Below, one piece after another: positions 5,511 to 9,651 of a stretch of DNA of 9,651 nt. Every line of letters begins with the position of its first letter. Within the stretch, counting starts at the first letter, position 1. The notes under the pieces are model-generated. The model worked only from the letters and a program-made list of their open reading frames with translations. It was not told the origin of the DNA and did not search any database. Source of the stretch: Bacteroidales bacterium (GTDB lineage Bacteria; Bacteroidota; Bacteroidia; Bacteroidales; UBA932); the NCBI GenBank assembly GCA_017556665.1, contig JAFYMJ010000345.1, positions 1 to 9,651 on the forward strand, given 5' to 3'. The position numbers were made by a program, and so were the translations under genes.

Positions 5511-6602
5511 ATGGATGTAAATGAAAGAATAGAATATTTGATGGATGAGATTTATAAAGAATTACTTCATTCTATGAATTATCTGATTGCTAAGTTGAAA
5601 CATGAATTTAAAATAACTACTAATAATTTACCATTCTTGCCTTTATATGTATATTTCAGAAAGAACGCACTGGAACAGATTTTACAGTTGGGCTACTCCA
5701 ATGGGGATTTGAATGAAGATTCTCTTAAAGATTTAGAGGAATATGGTATTGTATATAACAAAAAATTCAAGAAATTCAATTTCAAAAGTTTAAGGGAATT
5801 TGAAGTTAATAATGAACATTGTTCTTTAGATTTGCAGGCATTAAAAGAATACTTTTGGACGATTGAATCTTGGTTGCTGGGGAAATCACAAAGCGATTTA
5901 ATATATAATCTGTATTTCCCATTAACTGTAGAGCAGAAAATAGCCCCTAAGCTACCAATGAACCAAGACCTTGATGAAGAGGTATATAGTAAGGAAGAAA
6001 CTCCATCTGAAGAGGATATATTTATCGAACTGGCAAACGATATAAAAGATTTTGAAACACTTAAAGAAAGCAACTGGATTATTTATAAAGAAAGTGATTT
6101 TGAAGATGTGTATTGTCTGCAGGATGAATTGTTTTATGCTTATTATGAAGCACGAAAAGAACTATTTTATCCAGATATTCAGAAAACTTGGGATAATAAA
6201 ACAGAAGATAAGAACTCTAATAATAGAAAAGATATATTAAGAAGCATTATTACAGCAGATAAGTTAGCATATTATCTGAAGTTCTTAAATGATAGAATTG
6301 CTACATTAAGAGATCCTCAATATAATGTTCCGGATGAAATAGTTATTACTATTTTAGAGAATACTTTTAATGGTTTAAGAAAAGTCCGTATTTACCAGCA
6401 GATTTATAACTATACACAGTTCAGTGATAGACTTTTTACTGCAACTGATTTGCGTGAATCTTTAGGATGTGCCAAAGAAAAATATGCAAAATATACCAGC
6501 AGGTTTGGTGAATTCTGTTTTACAGATGAAGAACTTGAGTCAGCTCTGGAAAAAATGAACTTACGATCTGATTTATTCATGAGAGTTGATATTGGATTAT
6601 AA
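5511..6602 (+). CDS. Unrecognised 363-aa cytoplasmic protein
   Basis: I do not recognise a family. There is no signal peptide, no membrane span and no cysteine cluster. The sequence is Leu-, Glu-, Lys- and Tyr-rich and looks largely helical. An N-terminal helical region (1-60), a mixed region with YFWTIESWLLGK near 114-125, a very acidic segment at about 152-182 (DLDEEVYSKEETPSEED) that may be a linker, and a C-terminal helical region (about 235-363) can be distinguished. The ribosome binding site AAAGAGGTG (5497-5505) lies about 6 bp before ATG. The gene has its own promoter and a strong terminator, so it is a single-gene unit, divergent from the SprT-like gene. AT-rich codons (AAA, GAA, ATA, TTA) match the right half of the window. 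It may be an accessory-region orphan; no function is proposed. Confidence 0.85.
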   Translation: MDVNERIEYLMDEIYKELLHSMNYLIAKLKHEFKITTNNLPFLPLYVYFRKNALEQILQLGYSNGDLNEDSLKDLEEYGIVYNKKFKKFNFKSLREFEVNNEHCSLDLQALKEYFWTIESWLLGKSQSDLIYNLYFPLTVEQKIAPKLPMNQDLDEEVYSKEETPSEEDIFIELANDIKDFETLKESNWIIYKESDFEDVYCLQDELFYAYYEARKELFYPDIQKTWDNKTEDKNSNNRKDILRSIITADKLAYYLKFLNDRIATLRDPQYNVPDEIVITILENTFNGLRKVRIYQQIYNYTQFSDRLFTATDLRESLGCAKEKYAKYTSRFGEFCFTDEELESALEKMNLRSDLFMRVDIGL

Positions 6603-6639
6603 ACCTTTAAAATGCTTATAGAAAAATAGTATGAAAGTG

Positions 6640-6669
6640 GAGCCACACAAATTTTGTGTGGCTCTTTTT
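6640..6669 (+). terminator. Rho-independent terminator of the 363-aa gene
   Basis: GAGCCACACAA (6640-6650) pairs perfectly with TTGTGTGGCTC (6654-6664) around a 3-nt loop, followed by TTTTT (6665-6669). It ends one base before the tandem repeats begin. Confidence 0.93.
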
Positions 6670-6884
6670 ATCTATCGAACCTGGAAGGGGGAGTGGAAAT
6701 TTGATATGTCATACTAAGAGTAACAAAAGCAAACAGACAAACATCTATCGAACCTGGAAGGAGGTCAAAATTGAAGTGTGATATACTAAGAGTAACAAAA
6801 GCAAACAACAAACATCTATCGAACCTGGAAGGAGGTCAAAATTGAAGTGTGATATACTAAGAATAACAAAGCAATTAAATAAAT
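6670..6884 (+). repeat. Three tandem copies of a ~72-bp non-coding unit
   Basis: Units begin with ATCTATCGAACCTGGAAGG at 6670, 6743 and 6814 (periods 73 and 71 bp). The first 49 bp of units 2 and 3 are identical; unit 3 then decays after ACTAAGA. Unit 1 shares the head and the tail (ACTAAGAGTAACAAAAGC) but differs over about 25 bp in between. Periods that are not multiples of three and the absence of any usable frame (the ATG at 6706 gives only three codons) argue against coding. Units 2 and 3 carry TGATATACT (6779-6787 and 6850-6858), an extended -10-like motif, and a GGAAGGAGG Shine-Dalgarno-like run. The array lies between two intrinsic terminators, so it may be a separate small RNA or a leader of the gene at 6963. 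A CRISPR array is excluded because the 'spacers' of units 2 and 3 are identical. Confidence 0.88.
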
Positions 6885-6893
6885 GTTCAGCAC

Positions 6894-6925
6894 AACGCCT
6901 TGATTAAATGTATCAGGGCGTTTTT
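6894..6925 (+). terminator. Rho-independent terminator or attenuator after the tandem repeats
   Basis: AACGCC (6894-6899) pairs with GGCGTT (6917-6922), and the stem continues through TTGAT/ATCAG with one T-G wobble around a 7-nt loop. The U-tract TTTTT is at 6921-6925. No gene ends here, so it either terminates a transcript of the repeats or acts as an attenuator in the leader of the gene starting at 6963. The 37 bp between it and that start leave little room for a promoter. Confidence 0.85.
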
Positions 6926-6962
6926 ATTTAAAAAGATTTAATTTAGAAAGGTGGATTTTATT

Positions 6963-7322
6963 ATGTTAAAAAAAGCTAAAGAATTATTTGAAACAAAAGG
7001 TATCAACATGGAGTTCCTGAATGAACCCAAAATTGAAGCTGAGGTAAAACTCATGGAAGATTGTTGGTCTGTTGCACCAGATGTAGTAAAAAGCATGAGA
7101 ATGTTTCCTGATCAAGTATCTGAGAACATTTTCAAAAGAATTTCTGAAGCAAAGAGAGAGGAAGTAACAATTATTAACACTTCCCCTTGGGCTCATGTTT
7201 TCTATATTTCTTTAAGTGGTGGATTTTTAGAAAGAAATGCAAAAGCATATGAGGTTAGTATTGAAACGGTATTTAGATTTATGCTTTTAATGGCAACTGC
7301 AGAATATATGGCAAATAACTAA
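6963..7322 (+). CDS. Small unrecognised protein (119 aa)
   Basis: The longest frame opens with GTG at 6951, but that GTG is part of the ribosome binding site AGAAAGGTGG (6945-6954). The ATG at 6963, 8 bp downstream, is the proper start, giving MLKKAKELFETKGINMEFL. No family is recognised. The protein is predicted mainly helical, with one cysteine, no signal peptide and a mildly hydrophobic C-terminal helix (VFRFMLLMATAEYMA) that is too short and too polar for a confident membrane span. A terminator-like hairpin precedes it and a very stable hairpin overlaps its stop codon, so its expression may be controlled at RNA level. The next gene (7392) may be co-transcribed. Orphans of this size are typical of accessory regions. 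Confidence 0.75.
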   Translation: MLKKAKELFETKGINMEFLNEPKIEAEVKLMEDCWSVAPDVVKSMRMFPDQVSENIFKRISEAKREEVTIINTSPWAHVFYISLSGGFLERNAKAYEVSIETVFRFMLLMATAEYMANN

Positions 7323-7350
7323 TAGATCGGGGCTAAGCCCTGATCTATTA
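7320..7350 (+). other. Very stable intercistronic hairpin without a U-tract
   Basis: TAATAGATC (7320-7328) pairs with GATCTATTA (7342-7350), continued by one G-T wobble and GGGC/GCCC around a 3-nt loop: about 14 pairs. The stop codon is inside the stem. AAACAAATAAAAG follows rather than a T-run, so this is not a standard terminator. It could protect the upstream mRNA, mark a processing site, or bind a protein. Confidence 0.6.
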
Positions 7351-7391
7351 AACAAATAAAAGAATATTTAATTATAAAGGAGTAATGAGTT

Positions 7392-7778
7392 ATGAAGAAA
7401 AATTGCAAAAATAACAAACAGAAAAAATACAGACTGTTCTACTGGTACGCTAATTGTAAAGGTTTATCCTACACTATTCCCGTTAGCAGCATCTATGAAG
7501 CTGCTCTTGTAAAATATAATTTAGCTTTTTCTGATCTTATTAAATATGAAAAAGATATTACTGAGGATTTTACAAATGTGATTTGTCTTGAAGTATATGA
7601 AGATGATGAATGGGTAAAATGGTACGATGAAAACGATAATGATAACATCGAAGAATGGCTGAAAGAAAATGAACCTGAAAATTTTGTCAAAATTTATAAG
7701 CTGAAGCAGCATTGTCAGGCCATTCGTGAATTTGGTAGAGATATAACTTTGGATGACGAAGAAGATGATGAAGAATAA
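7392..7778 (+). CDS. Small acidic protein of unknown function (128 aa)
   Basis: No family is recognised. A basic N-terminus (MKKNCKNNKQKKYR) is followed by a mixed region with many aromatic residues (RLFYWYANCKGLSYTI) and then a strongly acidic second half, including DENDNDNIEEW around 77-87 and a terminal DDEEDDEE tail. Such a charge split is seen in some nucleic-acid-mimic or chaperone-like small proteins, but nothing here proves such a role. AAAGGAG (7376-7382) lies 9 bp before the ATG at 7392. An out-of-frame ATG at 7385 is too close to the Shine-Dalgarno and opens only nine codons. No promoter is evident in the 69-bp gap, so it is probably transcribed with the upstream gene across the hairpin. 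Confidence 0.75.
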   Translation: MKKNCKNNKQKKYRLFYWYANCKGLSYTIPVSSIYEAALVKYNLAFSDLIKYEKDITEDFTNVICLEVYEDDEWVKWYDENDNDNIEEWLKENEPENFVKIYKLKQHCQAIREFGRDITLDDEEDDEE

Positions 7779-7787
7779 CTCTATGTA

Positions 7788-7817
7788 TGGGGCAGATAAT
7801 ATTATCTGCTCCATTTT
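7788..7817 (+). terminator. Probable terminator after the acidic protein gene
   Basis: TGGGGCAGATAAT and ATTATCTGCTCCA (7788-7813) form a near-perfect palindrome with one G-T wobble. Only a short TTTT follows (7814-7817), so the U-tract is weak. Confidence 0.65.
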
Positions 7818-7856
7818 ATCCTCTCACTGCTTATTTTTTTGTTATTCTGTTCCCAC

Positions 7857-7919
7857 TTTTATAAAAACAGTCTTTCTTTTTATAAACACTATTCAAAGTT
7901 TTATAACAGATGTCCAAAA
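7857..7919. repeat. Three direct repeats at exactly 21-bp spacing (iteron- or operator-like)
   Basis: TTTTATAA begins at 7857, 7878 and 7899. The bases after each copy keep partial likeness (AAACAGT, ACACTAT, CAGATGT). A degenerate fourth copy, TTTTTGTTA, starts one period earlier at 7836. A 21-bp period puts each copy on the same face of the helix, as in plasmid or ICE replication iterons or a cooperative repressor array. No replication initiator gene is visible in the window. The array sits upstream of the gene run starting at 8060. Elsewhere in the 7818-8059 spacer, GGACAT occurs at 7979-7984 and 7999-8004, and its inverse ATGTCC at 7910-7915. Confidence 0.55.
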
Positions 7920-8059
7920 AGTTGAAAAATAATTATTAAGGGATAAGTCTGCCTAAAAAGAGGAAATACGAAATGTTGGGACATGAAATAAGAAAAATGG
8001 ACATAAATCAGTCATGTTGACACTAATAAAAGTAAGTTGATTGAAATGGAGATTTTGTT

Positions 8060-8389
8060 ATGAAAAATAATATTATTTTAACTCGGGAACAGAGAGAAAA
8101 CTTTGAAAGATTTATTGAATTAAGTGACAGATATAAAAACTCATGGTTCTGGAATGACAATGGAAATGCCAGTAGGAGACACTATATTGAAGACAGAGAT
8201 TATCTCAGTTATGAAACAGTAATAAATAATATTCCATATTCTGTTTACTTTTCCGTAAGTATGTCTCGCAAAAATGTGTATGTAACAAAACAGGTTTTCA
8301 AAGGTGACAAACAAACAACTGCAAGAGTTATCAGAACACTTTTGGAAAAAGACCTTAGCAAAGAAGATAATATGAAAAAAGTTTGTTAA
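8060..8389 (+). CDS. Unrecognised 109-aa protein, first gene of a compact run
   Basis: No family is recognised. The N-terminal half is polar and rich in aromatic, Arg and Asn residues (REQRENFERFIELSDRYKNSWFWNDNG). A short beta-rich stretch follows (YETVINNIPYSVYFSVSM) and then a Lys-rich C-terminus. There is no signal peptide or membrane segment. The Shine-Dalgarno is weak (TGGAG, 8047-8051), 8 bp before ATG. TTGACA at 8017-8022 is a consensus -35 box but has no good -10 at normal spacing, so the promoter is uncertain. It is followed after 20 bp by the plasmid-associated gene, so it likely heads an operon. Confidence 0.72.
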   Translation: MKNNIILTREQRENFERFIELSDRYKNSWFWNDNGNASRRHYIEDRDYLSYETVINNIPYSVYFSVSMSRKNVYVTKQVFKGDKQTTARVIRTLLEKDLSKEDNMKKVC

Positions 8390-8409
8390 TCAAGAAAGGA
8401 AGTATGTTT

Positions 8410-8700
8410 ATGAAATATTGTAAAAATCAATCTGCTCCACTTTTTGCAATGGGTCAGATTTATATTACTCCTGGTGCTATGAATGTACTGAATACAGCGG
8501 AAGTAAACAATTTTCTGTATAGGCATTGTCATGGTGATTGGGGTTTGGTGTGTGCTGAGGATGCAGAAGAAAACTGGTTCTCTTTACAGAATGGTTATAG
8601 GCTTATGTCTGTATATACTACTTATGATGAAGTAATTGTCTGGGTAATTACTGAAGATGATAGAAGTATTACTACGGTTCTGCTACCAGAAGAATACTGA
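8410..8700 (+). CDS. Plasmid/mobile-element-associated small protein with GDWG and LPEEY motifs
   Basis: The open frame extends upstream to a TTG at 8383, overlapping the previous gene, and has an ATG at 8404. AAAGGA (8395-8400) fits the ATG at 8410 best (9 bp), giving 96 aa. The order LFAMGQIYITPGAMNVL, then HCHGDWG, then a Val/Tyr-rich strand, then WVITEDDRSITTVLLPEEY, matches from memory a widespread family of ~90-110-aa proteins with GQI-x-x-TPGA, H-x-x-GDWG and ITE-x-DRS...LLP-x-EY, often annotated as 'plasmid related protein' and found on plasmids, integrative elements and prophages. No biochemical function is known to me. It is the best sign in this stretch that the right end is mobile DNA. 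It lies 12 bp upstream of the next gene. Confidence 0.8.
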   Translation: MKYCKNQSAPLFAMGQIYITPGAMNVLNTAEVNNFLYRHCHGDWGLVCAEDAEENWFSLQNGYRLMSVYTTYDEVIVWVITEDDRSITTVLLPEEY

Positions 8701-8712
8701 GGGGGGATATCT

Positions 8713-8871
8713 ATGAAATTTGATTTTATTAACATTTGTAGTCTTATTGAACTTAGTATAGAGGCAAATTATACAGATCAGGAAACCTCTGATCTGTATA
8801 ATTCCCTGTCTACTAAGGCTGATATGATACCTGAAAAAATAGCAAAAATGAAAAAGGAGCTTGGTTTATGA
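8713..8871 (+). CDS. Small 52-aa protein translationally coupled to the next gene
   Basis: ATG at 8713 is preceded by GAGGGGGG (8699-8706), a strong purine-rich ribosome binding site. The 52 codons end in TGA at 8869-8871, which overlaps the next ATG (8868) as ATGA, typical of translational coupling. The product (MKFDFINICSLIELSIEANY, then acidic and Lys-rich helix, ending KKELGL) is unrecognised and looks helical. The gene contains a perfect 15-bp inverted repeat (see separate entry), which is remarkable in so short a frame. Ribosome binding site, overlap and the tight cluster support it as real despite its size. Confidence 0.7.
   Translation: MKFDFINICSLIELSIEANYTDQETSDLYNSLSTKADMIPEKIAKMKKELGL
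8767..8803. repeat. Perfect 15-bp inverted repeat inside a coding region
   Basis: AATTATACAGATCAG (8767-8781) and CTGATCTGTATAATT (8789-8803) are exact reverse complements around GAAACCT. In RNA this is a 15-bp stem with a 7-nt loop in the middle of the 52-aa gene. No T-run follows on the plus strand, so it is not a standard terminator. It could be a site for a recombinase, repressor or RNase, or a roadblock controlling the coupled gene downstream. Confidence 0.85.
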
Positions 8872-9176
8872 AAAAGTATTTTGAAATAGAAGGTGCTGTA
8901 TGTACCAAAAGCTGCAAAGTTGTAGTTGGAAAAAAGAGCTATACAATAATAGGGCAGTATACCTATCATTGTGGTGATAATGCAAAGGCTGTTTATTATG
9001 TTATTGGAGAAACTACTCCTGAACTGGCTATTCAGTGTGGGAACTCTTCTACTGGTGTCCATTCCCTTGATAATTATTTTATTGATTACTGGTTTTGGAT
9101 TGATGTTCAGAAGTATGGAATTGAAATGACAGATAAATATGATAGTGAGATTTTAAAGTATAGAAAGGTTGGTTGA
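8868..9176 (+). CDS. Unrecognised 102-aa protein
   Basis: No family is recognised. The sequence alternates hydrophobic and polar residues like a small beta-rich domain (YFEIEGAVCTKSCKVVVGKKSYTIIGQYTY) with Cys12, Cys16, Cys35 and Cys57, and an aromatic stretch (NYFIDYWFWIDVQKYGIEM). The cysteines are not spaced as a classical zinc ribbon. There is no signal peptide. Its Shine-Dalgarno AAAAAGGAG (8851-8859) lies inside the end of the preceding gene, and the ATGA overlap suggests coupled translation. The next gene begins 4 bp after its stop. Confidence 0.75.
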   Translation: MKKYFEIEGAVCTKSCKVVVGKKSYTIIGQYTYHCGDNAKAVYYVIGETTPELAIQCGNSSTGVHSLDNYFIDYWFWIDVQKYGIEMTDKYDSEILKYRKVG

Positions 9177-9180
9177 TACT

Positions 9181-9513
9181 ATGAAGAAAAATTGTTATTT
9201 GTGTGGTTCTGTTGTAGAGGTGGCTTCTGATTTTCCTACATATAGAGAAACTTGTTGTCCTACTTGTTTGGATAAAATAGAAGACACTGTTTTATCTAAA
9301 GGTCTAATTATCCCAGCTCCACAAGACTTTAATCAAGCAGTTCCTATTTTTGAAAAATATTTTCAAAAATATGGTTTTTCAGAGTTTGAAAAGTACGTTG
9401 GATGTTTGGTATCTGATTTTATAGAATCCTATGAAAATCTCAAAATATATGTTGAAGGTTTTATGAGGGTTATTGTAAAAGTCATGAATACAGCTATTCA
9501 CCCAATGAAGTGA
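9181..9513 (+). CDS. Small zinc-ribbon protein, possibly truncated by a frameshift
   Basis: The open frame extends to a TTG at 9169, but ATG at 9181 is the natural start, 4 bp after the previous stop, with AAAGG at 9164-9168. The N-terminus has Cys5-x2-Cys8 and Cys26-x2-Cys29 (CYLCG ... CCPTC), a four-cysteine zinc-ribbon or knuckle that often binds nucleic acid or protein. A helical region follows (EKYFQKYGFSEFEKYVGCLV). After Tyr-Val-Glu-Gly at about 90-93 the frame continues 17 residues to TGA. Another frame that opens at that same place stays open to the window's end and reads more like a continuing protein, so the last residues here may be out of frame (single-base loss in TTTT, 9459-9462). 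Family not recognised. Confidence 0.65.
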   Translation: MKKNCYLCGSVVEVASDFPTYRETCCPTCLDKIEDTVLSKGLIIPAPQDFNQAVPIFEKYFQKYGFSEFEKYVGCLVSDFIESYENLKIYVEGFMRVIVKVMNTAIHPMK

Positions 9514-9651
9514 AATATCCTCTGGTGGCTAAAATCTGCTCCTACTGTATTGTAGATTTTTTTATAACAATGGGCAAGGATAACAGCGTTAAATATCCTT
9601 CCGTCTCTATTCTGGCAGAAGACTACTATGTGTCTTTACCACCAAAAAACA
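9456..9651 (+). CDS. Open frame running off the right edge; probable continuation of the zinc-ribbon gene or an overlapping next gene
   Basis: In the frame of codon 9465-9467 there is no stop from 9456 to the end of the window (65 codons). The translation contains CKSHEYSYSPNEVKYPLVAK, then ICSYCIVDFF, then YPSVSILAEDYYVSLPPKN, with balanced composition and a further CxxC. One extra T in the TTTT run at 9459-9462 would fuse it in frame to the preceding gene. Otherwise the only starts are GTG at 9510 (no Shine-Dalgarno seen) and ATG at 9570. I favour a frameshift (true mutation or sequencing error), but an overlapping separate gene is possible. Confidence 0.45.

Noticed and set aside
6743..6773. 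tRNA-like T-arm on the minus strand (GGTTCGA in the repeat units)
   Set aside because: The flanking bases do not form a T-stem, and no acceptor or anticodon arm can be built around it.
6670..6884. CRISPR array with ~47-bp repeats and ~25-bp spacers
   Set aside because: The intervals between conserved blocks are identical in units 2 and 3, the 'repeat' has no palindromic ends, there are only three units and no cas gene is near.
7385..7414. Nine-codon frame starting at ATG 7385
   Set aside because: Only 2 bp from the Shine-Dalgarno and out of frame with the longer gene at 7392, which has the correct spacing.
8017..8045. Promoter of the gene at 8060 from the consensus TTGACA at 8017
   Set aside because: No -10-like hexamer lies at 16-18 bp; the promoter of this gene is left undetermined.

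Overview
The window looks like chromosomal DNA of a low-GC, anaerobic, Gram-positive Bacillota, most likely of the class Clostridia. The basis is strong GGAGG-type ribosome binding sites, AT-rich spacers, U-tract terminators, a reverse-order rubrerythrin under a PerR-type operator, and secreted proteins with SLH and copper-amine-oxidase-N ('stalk') repeats. No genus can be named from the sequence.

Layout. (1) 1-197: C-terminal end of a DUF2156 (phosphatidylglycerol lysyltransferase-like) protein and its terminator. (2) 278-992: a self-contained oxidative-stress unit, with a consensus sigma-A promoter, a near-perfect PerR box on the -10, a 181-aa reverse rubrerythrin and a terminator. (3) 993-1445: about 450 bp without a convincing gene but crowded with inverted repeats, which reads as a long structured leader of the next gene. 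(4) 1446-4428: two secreted cell-surface proteins in tandem, one with an SLH triplet and one with two stalk repeats, closed by a 28-bp palindromic terminator. The second gene has codon use unlike the first. (5) 4441-4546: a compact intergenic block with two direct and one inverted copy of a 14-mer. (6) 4682-5338 (minus): a SprT-like zinc metalloprotease with a dyad over its ribosome binding site, divergent from (7) 5511-6602, an unrecognised 363-aa protein.

(8) 6640-6925: three tandem copies of a ~72-bp non-coding unit lie between two intrinsic terminators, as expected of a small RNA or a regulatory leader. (9) 6963-7817: two small hypothetical genes separated by a very stable hairpin. (10) 7857-7919: three TTTTATAA elements spaced exactly 21 bp apart, iteron- or operator-like. 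(11) 8060 to the end: a tightly packed run of small genes (gaps 20, 12, -4 and 4 bp). It includes a plasmid-associated family with GDWG and LPEEY motifs, a 52-aa gene carrying a perfect 15-bp inverted repeat, and a zinc-ribbon gene whose frame appears broken near 9460.

The right half (from about 4.6 kb) has the texture of an accessory or mobile region: SprT-like protein, many short orphans, repeats and iteron-like sites. No integrase, relaxase, transposase, phage structural gene, tRNA or CRISPR array is visible. The most promising unexplained items are the tandem-repeat transcript unit, the 21-bp repeat array, the hairpin-bearing 52-aa gene, and the broken or overlapping frame at the right edge.
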